The position numbers were made by a program, and so were the translations under genes. Shown here piece after piece: positions 19,156 through 28,071 of a stretch of DNA of 64,000 nucleotides. The first letter of the stretch is position 1. The number at the start of each line of letters is the position of its first letter. Below the pieces are notes generated by a model. It did no database searches, was not told the origin of the DNA, and saw nothing but the letters and a program-made list of their open reading frames with translations. The DNA is from Methanomicrobiales archaeon (GTDB lineage Archaea > Halobacteriota > Methanomicrobia > Methanomicrobiales > Methanospirillaceae): contig JANYKQ010000078.1 of assembly GCA_025358115.1 (NCBI GenBank), forward strand, positions 1-64,000. Reading direction: 5' to 3'.

Positions 19156-19955
19156 ATGCGGTACGAAGTAATCCCCGGCCCTGTGAAGGAAACCCGGTTC
19201 CGGTCAAATGGAGTGGCCGGTTGCCGGCACCCGTGATTCGGGATGCAGGTGAACTTTGGGACGTTCTGGCGGACCCGGTTTGCGCCTGTACCGGCCCGGC
19301 CTATTACATGTACCGTGACGTGGCAAAATCTTCAGAAGACCGCAGGTGGCTTTGTGACCATGAGATCCGCTTCGATATCACGGTAATTCCCCCAAAGGAC
19401 CTCTGTGGCGAATATATGAAGACCAAGGGACATTACCACCCGGAAAACCCGTCCGGTGCCGGCTACCCGGAGATCTATGAGGTGCTTGAGGGAAATGCAC
19501 ACTTCCTCCTCCAGACAGAGGATGTCAGGGATGTCGTTATGATCCTGGCAAAAACCGGAGACATTGTGATCATCCCCCCGGGATATGGTCATGTCACGAT
19601 CAATCCTTCCCGCACTGAAGTCCTCCAGATGGCTAACCTTGTTTCGTCCGCATTTCAAAGCAGGTACCAGGCGTATGAGGAGCTCCACGGCGCAGCATTT
19701 TACGAGATGTCCATGGGGATATTTGCGAAAAATCCGTTTTATTCACCGGGGGCCCGGTTAAGATTTATCAGAACGGGCCAGATTCCTGCGGTCAAAGGTT
19801 CGGCCTTAGATCCACTCTATCAACTTGTTGAACAACGGTCACCCGTACTTGACTTTCTCAACCATCCCGAAGAATACCCGGTATTCTCTGCTACATTTCC
19901 GGTGGGAAATTCATTTGTTGACAGTATCGGAGTGGCAGGGAAACGGACAGAATGA
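19152..19955 (+). CDS. pgi: glucose-6-phosphate isomerase, archaeal cupin type (copy 1)
   Basis: The 267-residue protein contains the cupin PGI metal site KGHYHPENPSG...GYPEIYEVLEG and the second cupin motif PPGYGHVTINPS, which together bind a divalent metal. It interconverts glucose-6-phosphate and fructose-6-phosphate and is unrelated to bacterial PGI. The length is at the long end because of an N-terminal extension of about 60 residues containing CACTGPAYYMYRD, which is also present in the second copy at 55.96 kb. It is translationally coupled to the GT4 gene by ATGA, placing glycogen synthesis next to hexose-phosphate supply. Confidence 0.93.
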   Translation: MNAVRSNPRPCEGNPVPVKWSGRLPAPVIRDAGELWDVLADPVCACTGPAYYMYRDVAKSSEDRRWLCDHEIRFDITVIPPKDLCGEYMKTKGHYHPENPSGAGYPEIYEVLEGNAHFLLQTEDVRDVVMILAKTGDIVIIPPGYGHVTINPSRTEVLQMANLVSSAFQSRYQAYEELHGAAFYEMSMGIFAKNPFYSPGARLRFIRTGQIPAVKGSALDPLYQLVEQRSPVLDFLNHPEEYPVFSATFPVGNSFVDSIGVAGKRTE

Positions 19956-20206
19956 ACCCGGTGAGCACTCTTGCTGATAATGCAATTTCGATGAAGCGCG
20001 TTAAGAAAACACCTGCAAAATTTTCTTTATTGACGGGAACTAAAAAAATGTCACCAATCTGTCCACTCTGCAGAAAAACAGAATCGCTTGTTCGCGATGA
20101 CGACCTTGGCAATGATGGAAGGTTTTATTCATGTCACGAAAAACGGGGGGGTTGCGGGTCGACGTTTCGAATTACTCCGGAGGGTGAATGTACAGATATT
20201 TTTTAA
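19952..20206 (+). CDS. small zinc-ribbon protein
   Basis: The ORF encodes 84 residues if started at the ATG overlapping the PGI stop, or 52 if started at the ATG at 20048. The C-terminal part has CPLC, then HEKRGGCG with a further cysteine spaced ~27 residues on, suggesting a small zinc-ribbon or rubredoxin-like knuckle. The N-terminal 30 residues are basic and featureless, so the shorter start is possible. I do not recognise a specific family. Its coupling to the PGI gene implies expression with the glycogen cassette. Confidence 0.55.
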   Translation: MNPVSTLADNAISMKRVKKTPAKFSLLTGTKKMSPICPLCRKTESLVRDDDLGNDGRFYSCHEKRGGCGSTFRITPEGECTDIF

Positions 20207-20831
20207 GGAAAAACAGGAAAAATATGTCCTGATACTTTTTTGATAGTATTTTTATCATTGTACGAGACTGCACAGATTAATCGGGAAGAGCGTATCCTCT
20301 CTCATAAAATCCACAAAATTCAGGTCGCATGCAATGTCTGAACCTGTTTTGAGAAAATAATGCATTATACCCGATTGAGTATCAGATTTGAACCAGACTC
20401 AGATCATTTTCATACGTCAGCCCATATGCCTTGCATCTTTGCCATGCATTAGGTGATATTTATAACCAGTAGAATTCAGAGAGCGATATGCTACAATGCG
20501 GGATTACATCCGGTGTTGTAATCAGCGACACAATGTCGATGGGAGACATGATAAGGAATGGATTATCGAAAAACCGGGCAGAACCAGAACGATGTGAGAG
20601 AAGGATACATCGCGTGGGGGAAAATTTTCTACAGTGTTGATGAGTTCCAGCTCCTGCTCACACAGGATTGCACACAACCAGATGGACAGGCTTGCTGTGA
20701 GGACAGGTATTCTCACCCGGGAAAGCCACAGGGATTTGGCGTAAAAGCCAACCCGGTATTTTAAACGAATCACAAAAAAGAGGGTTGAAGGATCCGGGAA
20801 CGGGTCAGTACAGATCATTGGAGTCAGCCGG
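20207..20831. other. 625-bp region without a convincing gene
   Basis: The sequence is A+T-richer than its neighbours. The track ORFs here (20522-20818 minus, 20558-20764 plus) lack a ribosome binding site, recognisable motifs and typical codon choice. Two small hairpins stand out at 20502-20537. No tRNA-like structure was seen. Confidence 0.5.
20502..20537. repeat. two adjacent small hairpins
   Basis: GATTACA at 20502-20508 pairs with TGTAATC at 20517-20523 across an 8-nt loop, and GACA at 20527-20530 pairs with TGTC at 20534-20537. They sit about 20 nt before the ATG of a doubtful ORF at 20558. They could be a regulatory or termination structure; there is no direct evidence for either. Confidence 0.35.
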
Positions 20832-21197
20832 GTGAATCTGAGTATGAATAAGGAATGCAGGATGAATCAGAGCGCACGTGATCAGGAGGGCATGGCAGAT
20901 AAAATCCGTATCAGGGTACCCACGGGTACTGATCCTTCCCTTCATCGCTTTATGTTACTCAATTGCCCTGATAACCTCCCGGTAGATTCAGGCGCACCTG
21001 CTGAGGCAGAATGTACTGACGATCTCCAGAAAAACTGCGGGTTCAGCGGCAAGTATCTTGAATCTGACTGGATACTGACAACGAAAACCAGGTCTGAGGA
21101 GAACAAAAATCCCATTCATTCAGGTCCCGTTATCCGGACAACCCACACTGCATCCGGTGAAGAGCCCGGGCCGGGAAGAGCGCCGGGCAATCCATGA
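20832..21197 (+). CDS. hypothetical protein preceding the CheW-like gene
   Basis: This ORF encodes up to 121 residues with alternative starts at 20844 and 20862. Its stop overlaps the ATG at 21194 in an ATGA, an arrangement common for real gene pairs here. The product is hydrophilic, without membrane segments, and I recognise no domain. The last 30 residues are Gly/Pro-rich. It may be a small real gene, a remnant or chance. Confidence 0.3.
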   Translation: MNLSMNKECRMNQSARDQEGMADKIRIRVPTGTDPSLHRFMLLNCPDNLPVDSGAPAEAECTDDLQKNCGFSGKYLESDWILTTKTRSEENKNPIHSGPVIRTTHTASGEEPGPGRAPGNP

Positions 21198-21310
21198 TCA
21201 GTACAATGTCCATCTTCTCCTTCAGGTATGACCGTCCTCAACTACCCGGATTCGTAAGGAGAAGAAGAAACGGCAAAAATGACTGCAAAATCGTTTTAAA
21301 TCAGAGGGAA

Positions 21311-21898
21311 ATGCATATGTTTGTAACAAAAAACCAGCAAAAACAGGAATCGCACACTGATGAACTATCGTCAAAACGACAAAAACCCGCTTCCAGAGCA
21401 GTAAACCTTCTGCAATTCAGTTCGGGAAAATGTCATTATGCCGTGGAAATGAGTGAGATGAAACAGGTGATCAGGGACCTTATCTCTATACAGGCATGTA
21501 CCCCCCGTACAGTAACAACCCGGCTGATAAAGAAAAACAGGGGGCAGACGATTGTTTTCAATCTTGAATCGTGCCTCAATATCCAGCAGTGCACAAGTAA
21601 GGATAAGGGCAAAACCAGCATGCTTATCCTCAATGAGACCATGTCCGGTTCCCGGGTGGGAATACTGGTCCCGGGAATTCCGGAGATCCAGAAAAGGAAT
21701 TGCCCCCGTGCAGAGGCCAATGCACATTCCTATGAGGGAAATGTCATTCCGGTACGCGGGATTATCCGGGATGGGAAGCCCGGCAACGGCAATACTGCTG
21801 AAGGTATCGCCCTGATTGATATCAGGAGTCTGGTAGACAACTGTATAGTCCGGCTGAAAGGCTGGGATTCTGAAAGAGTCATGGCACAGTCCGCTTGA
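21311..21898 (+). CDS. divergent CheW-like protein
   Basis: Starting at the ATG at 21311 (or 21317), which has AGAGGGA just upstream, the protein is about 195 residues; an in-frame ATG at 21194 overlapping the previous ORF would give 234. After a charged tail it aligns by eye with the CheW at 15.4 kb: VNLLQFSSGKCHYAVEMSEM, then a block where CheW has IIDLRGEITTIVDL but this protein has LIKKNRGQTIVFNLESCL, then LILNETMSGSRVGILVPGI. The RG turn is kept, while much of the receptor and kinase binding surface is altered. It may be a specialised coupling protein or a decaying paralog. Confidence 0.6.
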   Translation: MHMFVTKNQQKQESHTDELSSKRQKPASRAVNLLQFSSGKCHYAVEMSEMKQVIRDLISIQACTPRTVTTRLIKKNRGQTIVFNLESCLNIQQCTSKDKGKTSMLILNETMSGSRVGILVPGIPEIQKRNCPRAEANAHSYEGNVIPVRGIIRDGKPGNGNTAEGIALIDIRSLVDNCIVRLKGWDSERVMAQSA

Positions 21899-22212
21899 TC
21901 CGGAACGGTAAAGATCCGTTAAGTATCGTATTGGAGGGGGATGAAAATTCCTGCGCAAAACTCCCCATCATTGCATGAAGGCATCACCTCAAGGCAATCA
22001 GTACACTATAGACACACCTATTTCCAGGTTCAATTTCCTTTTTAAAAGATTCAGACGAATCCGTAAAATGAATGCCGGGTTTTTTTACAGGAGTCTCTGC
22101 CAGAATGCAAATATCAGGATCGTTTTAAAAGGACTAAAAAAAGGATTGGATCACTGAAGAGTTCATTCGATAAGAGAACGGGACACAGGCCCGGTTTGGA
22201 AAATCAGAGAAC
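21899..22212. other. 314-bp intergenic region without a supported gene
   Basis: This lies between the convergent CheW-like gene and aroD. The track ORF at 21975-22157 encodes a short basic peptide with no ribosome binding site or recognisable motif. The region likely contains the two transcription terminators. Confidence 0.45.
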
Positions 22213-22845
22213 TCAACCTGTCAGCAGTTTCTTCAACCGGACAAATTCCTCAACCGAGTACTGCCCCTCCGCAGTGGTCTCTCCCATGTGACAGTACACC
22301 AGCTCCGAACCAAAGAGCGGCAGCACTGCCCGGGCATAGCGGAAGGCTGACCCCATCACCCCACAGCAGATCGGTTGTTTCACCGCGTGGGTAAACGCGA
22401 TGAGCTCGATGACATCATCCATGGTTGAAGGGGTCATAATGATCTTGACAATATCCCCGTACGACCGGAGTTCGCGTTCCATGACAAAGAGTACATGGAT
22501 CGGCATCATGATGGGGGCATGGTGGGACGCGATAATCTTTGTTCCCGCCTCCCTCACGCAGATCGCATTTTTCACAAACTGCTGCTCCACATCCACATAC
22601 TCGACCAGTGGGATGACGGGGCGGATCTTCTTCTCCCATGCGGCGCCGTCACCAAAGAACTGCCCGCCTTCCCGGCCGGATCGCAGCGTGGCAATGATGG
22701 GAAGGGACGAGATCTTCTTGCACTGCTGCACCAGCTTCTTTGCATTGCCTTCCATCAGGTCGAGCCTGAGCTCAATCATATCGGCTCCCTGCTCCTCTGC
22801 ACGGGATGCCTGGAGCGGGTCGGTGAGCGCTGCAATGATCTTCAT
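22213..22845 (-). CDS. aroD: 3-dehydroquinate dehydratase, type I
   Basis: The start at 22845 (MKIIAALTD, 210 residues) matches where this family normally begins; the track start at 22872 adds nine residues. Type I signatures are present: MIELRLDLM, the catalytic His in IIASHH, the Schiff-base Lys in DIVKIIMTP, and GSAFRYARAVLP. It dehydrates 3-dehydroquinate to 3-dehydroshikimate. This is the one shikimate pathway step missing from the operon at 0-6.6 kb, so the window holds the complete route from ADH synthase to chorismate. It stands alone on the minus strand. Confidence 0.92.
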   Translation of the reverse strand: MKIIAALTDPLQASRAEEQGADMIELRLDLMEGNAKKLVQQCKKISSLPIIATLRSGREGGQFFGDGAAWEKKIRPVIPLVEYVDVEQQFVKNAICVREAGTKIIASHHAPIMMPIHVLFVMERELRSYGDIVKIIMTPSTMDDVIELIAFTHAVKQPICCGVMGSAFRYARAVLPLFGSELVYCHMGETTAEGQYSVEEFVRLKKLLTG

Positions 22846-23033
22846 GTACCGTGGTGTTGGCCGGCAGTTCATAAAAAAGAATGGCCCGGAAAAGATCTCC
22901 TAAAAAAAAAGAGCAGAGAACCGGCACGGGCTGACAGCAGTGAATCCGGATATCGCAGGAGTAAAAGATCTGCTGCGCTTTTTTCTACGATACCTGTTTA
23001 TCCCTATTTACGGCAATATATCTGTCATACTTC

Positions 23034-23570
23034 ATGGAGAGTCTCCCCATCCCCCCGTATGCACGCCCCGTCATCGGAGCGATAGCAAAATGTGTGGGGC
23101 TGGTCCTGGTCATTCCCTTTGTCCTTGCATTCATTTTCTCCCAGTCAGTCCCGGCAACCCTGGCCCTCATCACGAGCACACTCATCATCGAGTACGGTGC
23201 CGGACCCATTGGCCTCGGCCTCGGCCTGCACCCGCTCTTCGTCCTCATTGTCCTCACCAGCGTGGCGCTCGGAGTGACCCTCTTCATGTTCGACATCTTC
23301 GATACGCTCGGCCGCCACTCTGGCCGGGTGGCCCGGTTTCTTGAACGCTCAGAAGAGAAGGTCAAAGGGTCCACGATCATCTCGAAGTACGGCATCTATG
23401 GGCTCGTTCCCTGTGTGCTCACCCTCGGGCTCTATGTCTGCCCCCCGGTCTCGTGGGCCCTGGTCTGGCGCCGGGACCACGCGATCTTCCTCATCATGGG
23501 AGGTTTTATCGCCATCTCAGCCATCCTTATCCTAGTAACACTCGGATTGTTCAGCATCATCTTTCATTAA
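23034..23570 (+). CDS. small integral membrane protein, possibly small multidrug export family
   Basis: The 178-residue protein has about four or five hydrophobic segments (GLVLVIPFVLAFIFS; PLFVLIVLTSVALGVTLFMF; YGLVPCVLTLGLYVC; LIMGGFIAISAILILVTL). A central cytoplasmic loop DTLGRHSGRVARFLERSEEK precedes a glycine-rich ISKYGIYGLV, which resembles the COG2426/Sm_multidrug_ex family. Transport function in that family is poorly established, so only membrane location is firm. It ends just before the U32 gene, with 11 nt between. Confidence 0.6.
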   Translation: MESLPIPPYARPVIGAIAKCVGLVLVIPFVLAFIFSQSVPATLALITSTLIIEYGAGPIGLGLGLHPLFVLIVLTSVALGVTLFMFDIFDTLGRHSGRVARFLERSEEKVKGSTIISKYGIYGLVPCVLTLGLYVCPPVSWALVWRRDHAIFLIMGGFIAISAILILVTLGLFSIIFH

Positions 23571-23581
23571 CGAGGAAAATT

Positions 23582-26245
23582 TTGTCAAGCCCTGCCCCTA
23601 TCCCCAAGAAAACAACCCTGCCCGAACTCCTCGCCCCCGCGGGCTCTCCCGAAGCCTTCCGGGCCGCAGTAGCTGCGGGTGCTGATGCCGTGTACCTGAG
23701 CGGAAAACGCTTTGGCGCCCGGCAGTTTGCTGCTAACTTTTCCGAAGCAGAGATAGAAGAGTCAGTCCGTTTTGCCCATGCCCGTGGCGTGCGGGTGTAC
23801 ATAACGGTCAATACCCTCATCCATGACGCAGAGATCGCAGCTACTGTGGACTATCTCATCTGGCTGTACTCGATTGGCGTCGATGCGGTCCTCATCCAGG
23901 ATATCGGGATCGCGGCACTGGCACGGGAGATCATTCCCGGTCTCGCCATCCATGCCTCCACCCAGATGACTATCCACAATGCAGAAGGAGTGCGGTGGGC
24001 AGCAGCCCAGGGCATCTCCCGTGTGGTGCTTGCACGCGAACTTTCGCTCTCTGAAGTCGAGCGGATCGCCCACGATACCAAAGACACCGGCGTCGAGCTG
24101 GAGGTCTTTGCCCACGGGGCGCTCTGCTACGGGTACTCCGGGCAGTGTCTCCTCTCCTCGGTCATTGGCGGCCGGAGCGGCAACCGGGGCATGTGTGCCC
24201 AGCCGTGCCGGAAACCCTATACGCTCGTGTCGGGGCCGGTCGATACCTGGGGTCGGCCAACCGAACTCCGGCCACTCCCGGCCCGGGAGCAGTATCTCCT
24301 CTCGCCAAAAGATCTCTGCACGTACCGGCACCTGCCGGCCCTGGTCGCGTCCCCCATTGCTTCGCTCAAGATCGAAGGGCGGATGAAGTCCCCGGAGTAC
24401 GTGGCAGTGGTGGTGGCGGCCTACCGGCGGGCACTCGATGCCATCAGCGCCGGAATGCCCCTGCCTCCTGACGAGATGGACAATCTCCTTCTCGCGTTCA
24501 ACCGGGGATTTACCAAAGGATATCTTTTTGGCGACCGGCACCGGGCACTCATGGGCCGGAGTGCTCCTGATAACCGGGGCCTGTATATCGGCACGGTGAG
24601 CCGGTACGATGAGAGAACACGTATGGTCTATATCCGGATGGAGAGCCGGATGGTTCCAAAGCCTGGAGACGGGCTCTTTTTCATAGGCCATGAACAACCG
24701 GATGAACAGTTCGGCTTCTCGCTCAACACGGTCCCGCAAAAGACCAATGATGAGTTCCGGTTTGCCATCCCATCACCGGTGAGCCCGGGAACCAAGGTCT
24801 ATATCACGTCATCCGTGGATCTCGCAGCCCGTGCCCGCCTGATCATCAGCCACCCTTCCGCCGACCTGCGCCACCCGGTGCCGCTCGCACTCACAGTTCG
24901 TGTCGATGAGAATGGCAGCCTGGAACTCAAAGGTAAGATCCACCCGGGCAACGGGCGGGAGATCGCCGTCTCCCACACGCCCGGCATCTCCCTTGTTCCG
25001 GCCCAGTCCCGCCCGCTCACGGCAGAACTCATGGAGCAGCAGATGAGAAAGAGCGGCGGCACACCGTTTGTCATCGAAACCGTGACCATGCAGTACCGGG
25101 GCAATCTCTTTGCCCCGACCGGGGAACTCAACCGGGCCCGCCGCGAGTTCCTCACGCTCGCGGAATCAGCACTCGTAGAAGCATCCCGCCCGGCCGCAGC
25201 ACAGGTTGAGAGTGCAAAAACCCGCTGGCAGGCCGGGTCTGCGGATTACCCGGTAACAACCAACCCCGCTGTACTCACAGCCCCCCCGGCCCGGCCCGCC
25301 TCCCCGCTCCCGCTCGCGGTCATTGCCGATTCGCTTGACGCGGTCCAGAAAGCAGCAGAGTCCGGGGCAGACCGGATCTATTTCGAACCGGATCTCCCGG
25401 CATCAGCAACCGTCTCGTGTTCAAGTCATCCGGGCACGGGCGGACCCGAAGAGCAGATCCGGTCCGCCGTGGAAATCTGCCGGGCCCGGAATATCTCCCT
25501 GGTCTGGAAATTTCCCCGGATTACCCGGACTGCTTTTTCAGAAACGGTACTTCCAAAGGTGCAGCATATCGCAGCCACGGGAATTGACGGCATCATGGTC
25601 GGGAACCCGGGTATGATAGAGGCACTCCGCATGGCAGTCCCCTCGGTTCCCCTGTCCGGCTCTGCCGGGCTCAATGTTTTTAACCATGCAGCCGTACAGA
25701 AACTCTCCCCCCCGTGCCACCTGCTCACGCTCTCACCGGAACTCTCCCGGGAGGAGAGCCGCTTCCTGATTTCAGAGGCACGCCGGCAGGGGTCTGAAGC
25801 AGCCTTTGCCCTGGTGGTGCAGGGTATCTGCGAGGGGATCATCACCGATGACTGCCTGCTCGAACCCTTCCTCCATTGCCAGGGAGACCCCGCAAAGCAG
25901 AAGGATATTTTTTACGGCATCCGGGACTCCACCGGCCACGTCTTTCCGGTCCGCACCGACAGCGAATGCCGGACGCACATTGGCAACTCCGCAGAGCTCT
26001 GCCTGCTGGATCACCTTCCCGGGATCACCGGCATGGGTATCGGTGAAGTGATCATTGATGCCCGGGGAAGGACCGGCTCCTGTGTTGCGGAGATGACGGG
26101 CATCTACCGCTCCGCAATTGAAGCCATGGCAACCCGGACACCGGGTACGGAAAAGACATTGCAGGCATTAAAAGATCAGATCAAAAAGTCTGCCCCGTGT
26201 GAGATCACCACGGGCCATTTCATACGGGGGCTCAAAGAAACTTAA
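23582..26245 (+). CDS. peptidase U32 family protein (RlhA/YdcP-like)
   Basis: The best start is the TTG at 23582 with GAGG 6 nt upstream (887 residues); the track start overlaps the previous gene. Residues ~10-290 form the U32 domain: LLAPAGSPEAFRAAVAAGADAVYL, HGALCYGYSGQCLLSS, GGRSGNRGMCAQPCRKPY and SLKIEGRMKSPEYVA. A long C-terminal part repeats a barrel-like region (IADSLDAVQKAAESGADRIYF). Although named peptidases, characterised bacterial relatives with these cysteines hydroxylate 23S rRNA or tRNA using prephenate or an Fe-S centre; a similar RNA-modifying role is possible here. It is separated from tpiA by 100 bp. Confidence 0.85.
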   Translation: MSSPAPIPKKTTLPELLAPAGSPEAFRAAVAAGADAVYLSGKRFGARQFAANFSEAEIEESVRFAHARGVRVYITVNTLIHDAEIAATVDYLIWLYSIGVDAVLIQDIGIAALAREIIPGLAIHASTQMTIHNAEGVRWAAAQGISRVVLARELSLSEVERIAHDTKDTGVELEVFAHGALCYGYSGQCLLSSVIGGRSGNRGMCAQPCRKPYTLVSGPVDTWGRPTELRPLPAREQYLLSPKDLCTYRHLPALVASPIASLKIEGRMKSPEYVAVVVAAYRRALDAISAGMPLPPDEMDNLLLAFNRGFTKGYLFGDRHRALMGRSAPDNRGLYIGTVSRYDERTRMVYIRMESRMVPKPGDGLFFIGHEQPDEQFGFSLNTVPQKTNDEFRFAIPSPVSPGTKVYITSSVDLAARARLIISHPSADLRHPVPLALTVRVDENGSLELKGKIHPGNGREIAVSHTPGISLVPAQSRPLTAELMEQQMRKSGGTPFVIETVTMQYRGNLFAPTGELNRARREFLTLAESALVEASRPAAAQVESAKTRWQAGSADYPVTTNPAVLTAPPARPASPLPLAVIADSLDAVQKAAESGADRIYFEPDLPASATVSCSSHPGTGGPEEQIRSAVEICRARNISLVWKFPRITRTAFSETVLPKVQHIAATGIDGIMVGNPGMIEALRMAVPSVPLSGSAGLNVFNHAAVQKLSPPCHLLTLSPELSREESRFLISEARRQGSEAAFALVVQGICEGIITDDCLLEPFLHCQGDPAKQKDIFYGIRDSTGHVFPVRTDSECRTHIGNSAELCLLDHLPGITGMGIGEVIIDARGRTGSCVAEMTGIYRSAIEAMATRTPGTEKTLQALKDQIKKSAPCEITTGHFIRGLKET

Positions 26246-26347
26246 ATCCTCCCCCATCCAGCGGTATGAAGGAATGATAAAAACCTTCATCAGGTAAAAA
26301 ACAGCAATCGTGTAATCAGGATAGGATCCAGCAAAGGAGAACCAGTT

Positions 26348-27016
26348 ATGTCTTCACCACTCATCCTTGTCAACCTCAAGACCTACCGGGAGGGAATGGG
26401 CAACCGTGCCCACATGATCGCACAGGCAGCAGAACTCGTGGCCCGCGAGAGCGGGGTTGTGATTGGGATAGCACCGTCCTATATTGATCTCCACCCGATC
26501 AGCCGCCACTTTGACATCCCGGTCTATGCCCAGCACGTGGACGGGTGCGAACCCGGGGCAAATACCGGGCATATCACGGTCGATGCACTCAAAGTCGCGG
26601 GTGCAGCAGGATCCCTGGTGAATCACTCGGAACGGCGCCTTACCCTTGCCGATATCGAAGCAGCGGTCCGGGGTCTTGCAGCGCAGAACCTCATCTCGGT
26701 GGTCTGCACCAACAATGAGCAGGCCAGTGCCGCAGCAGCAGCCCTGGGTCCGGCCTATGTGGCCATCGAGCCTCCGGAACTGATCGGCAGCGGAGTCTCG
26801 GTCTCCAAGGCAAACCCGGATATTATCAAACGGTCCGTTGCCGCGGTGCATGCGGTAAATCCCAAGGTAAAAGTCCTGACCGGCGCCGGTATCCAGTCCG
26901 GGGAATGCGTGAAGATTGCCGTTGATCTCGGAACCGACGGCGTGCTCCTCGCTTCAAGCGTGGTAAAAGCCAAGGACCCGGGTGCGGTTCTCCGGGATCT
27001 GGTATCAAAACTCTAA
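26348..27016 (+). CDS. tpiA: triosephosphate isomerase, archaeal type
   Basis: The 222-residue length is typical of compact archaeal TIM, not of the 250-residue bacterial form. Catalytic residues are in place: Lys in [10 protein letters not shown], His in LVNHSERR and Glu in [11 protein letters not shown], with the phosphate loop [10 protein letters not shown] at the end. It interconverts dihydroxyacetone phosphate and glyceraldehyde-3-phosphate. An AAAGGAGAACC ribosome binding site precedes the ATG. It is probably transcribed alone; it feeds the aldolases at 37-39 kb. Confidence 0.95.
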   Translation: MSSPLILVNLKTYREGMGNRAHMIAQAAELVARESGVVIGIAPSYIDLHPISRHFDIPVYAQHVDGCEPGANTGHITVDALKVAGAAGSLVNHSERRLTLADIEAAVRGLAAQNLISVVCTNNEQASAAAAALGPAYVAIEPPELIGSGVSVSKANPDIIKRSVAAVHAVNPKVKVLTGAGIQSGECVKIAVDLGTDGVLLASSVVKAKDPGAVLRDLVSKL

Positions 27017-27046
27017 AAAATCAGTTTGTATTTTTTTTAAGGGGTA

Positions 27047-27148
27047 TCATCTGAGAAACAGGTACCAGGCTCCCACAATCACCACAAAGATCACAACACC
27101 GATTCCGATTACCGTCATACTGCTGATCTCATTTGACTCTTCTGCCAT
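27047..27148 (-). CDS. 33-residue single-span membrane protein (not in the ORF track)
   Basis: On the minus strand the ATG at 27148 opens a 33-codon frame: an acidic N-terminus MAEESNEISSM, a continuous hydrophobic helix TVIGIGVVIFVVIVGAWYLFL and a terminal arginine. The clean topology, with a negative outside end and a positive inside end, argues for a real small membrane protein. An A/T-rich stretch (CTATTTAAACTAATACTTAAA on the minus strand) lies some 50-70 nt upstream and could supply a TATA box. It is convergent with tpiA and downstream of the HTH-CBS gene on the same strand. Function unknown. Confidence 0.6.
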   Translation of the reverse strand: MAEESNEISSMTVIGIGVVIFVVIVGAWYLFLR

Positions 27149-27296
27149 GAAAAACACATCCGTTTGTGGATTATACCACGATATGTTAAGGTTTAAGTAT
27201 TAGTTTAAATAGTTTCTCCGTTTTTTCGCCCTTATTCTGACGATAGTAAAAAAATTCTGCGAAAAACCACCAACCATATAATAAAAAGAGAGTCAA

Positions 27297-27851
27297 TCAG
27301 ACGATGAGCGAGATCAGGTCATGTTTGGTGATAACCCCACGGACAAGCCGGCCTTCCACTACCAGCACTGCATGATTCTGCTGGAGAATATTGATCACGG
27401 TCTCCACATCCATATCCGGAGGAACGGTCGGAAAACCCGGCTCCATGAAATCGCGGACAACAAACAGGTGGGTCTTATGCAGGCGTTGCTGTTCAATGGC
27501 TTTTACAATAACTGTTTCAGAGATACAGCCGACCGGTACTCCCCGTTCAATAACCGGCAACTGGGAGATGTTATTCTTCTCAAAGATCTCAACGGCACGG
27601 GTGATGGCGTCCTGGGGCTGGACAGAGAGCACAGGTATATGCATGATCTGCGCTGCCTTGATCTTCTTGGGCTCTGCACTGTTAAGCACAACAATAATCT
27701 TGTTGAGCGTACTGATGCGGGGGTCCACATTTCCTGCTTCGATTCTCGCAACCATTGACTGGCTGATACCGGCCCGCCGGGCCAGTTCAGTCTGTTTCAA
27801 ACCCAGGGATTCGCGGCGTGAACGAATTTCTTCAGGAGTGGGAATATGCAT
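27297..27851 (-). CDS. HTH-CBS domain transcriptional regulator
   Basis: The 184-residue protein has an XRE-type helix-turn-helix at residues ~5-60 (RRESLGLKQTELARRAGISQSMVARIEAG) followed by a paired CBS module (~65-184: QIMHIPVLSVQPQDAITRAVEIF and VRDFMEPGFPTVPPDMDVETVI). CBS pairs bind adenosyl ligands such as AMP, ATP or S-adenosylmethionine, so the protein probably couples DNA binding to energy or cofactor status. It is a common archaeal architecture. The target is unknown; the 33-residue membrane protein gene lies 148 bp downstream. Confidence 0.9.
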   Translation of the reverse strand: MHIPTPEEIRSRRESLGLKQTELARRAGISQSMVARIEAGNVDPRISTLNKIIVVLNSAEPKKIKAAQIMHIPVLSVQPQDAITRAVEIFEKNNISQLPVIERGVPVGCISETVIVKAIEQQRLHKTHLFVVRDFMEPGFPTVPPDMDVETVINILQQNHAVLVVEGRLVRGVITKHDLISLIV

Positions 27852-28019
27852 TCTGATTACTGATGGTTATAGAATGTTATCAATCTTATGTTCGTTTCCG
27901 TATACACCAGATAAACAGATACACTTCGCGCGCTGTTTTAAAGGGCAACAGGAAATTCTCCGTTGAAGCATGGGAAACGCTGGTATGAATCGGAGTTATT
28001 TTCTTAACCGGATGTGCAA

Positions 28020-28030
28020 AATACTTTAAA
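28020..28030 (+). promoter_or_regulatory. TATA-like element of the amide-ligase cluster
   Basis: AATACTTTAAA lies about 45 nt before the ATG at 28072. Transcription would start near 28050, leaving a short leader, which fits an operon that begins with the 88-residue ORF. Confidence 0.45.
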
Positions 28031-28071
28031 GATGCCTTTCGTATAGCTATCAACGATAGTCCACTATTCAG

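Noticed and set aside
20522-20818. 98-aa minus-strand ORF in the low-coding region
   Set aside because: No ribosome binding site, no motif and an overlap with another doubtful ORF on the plus strand.
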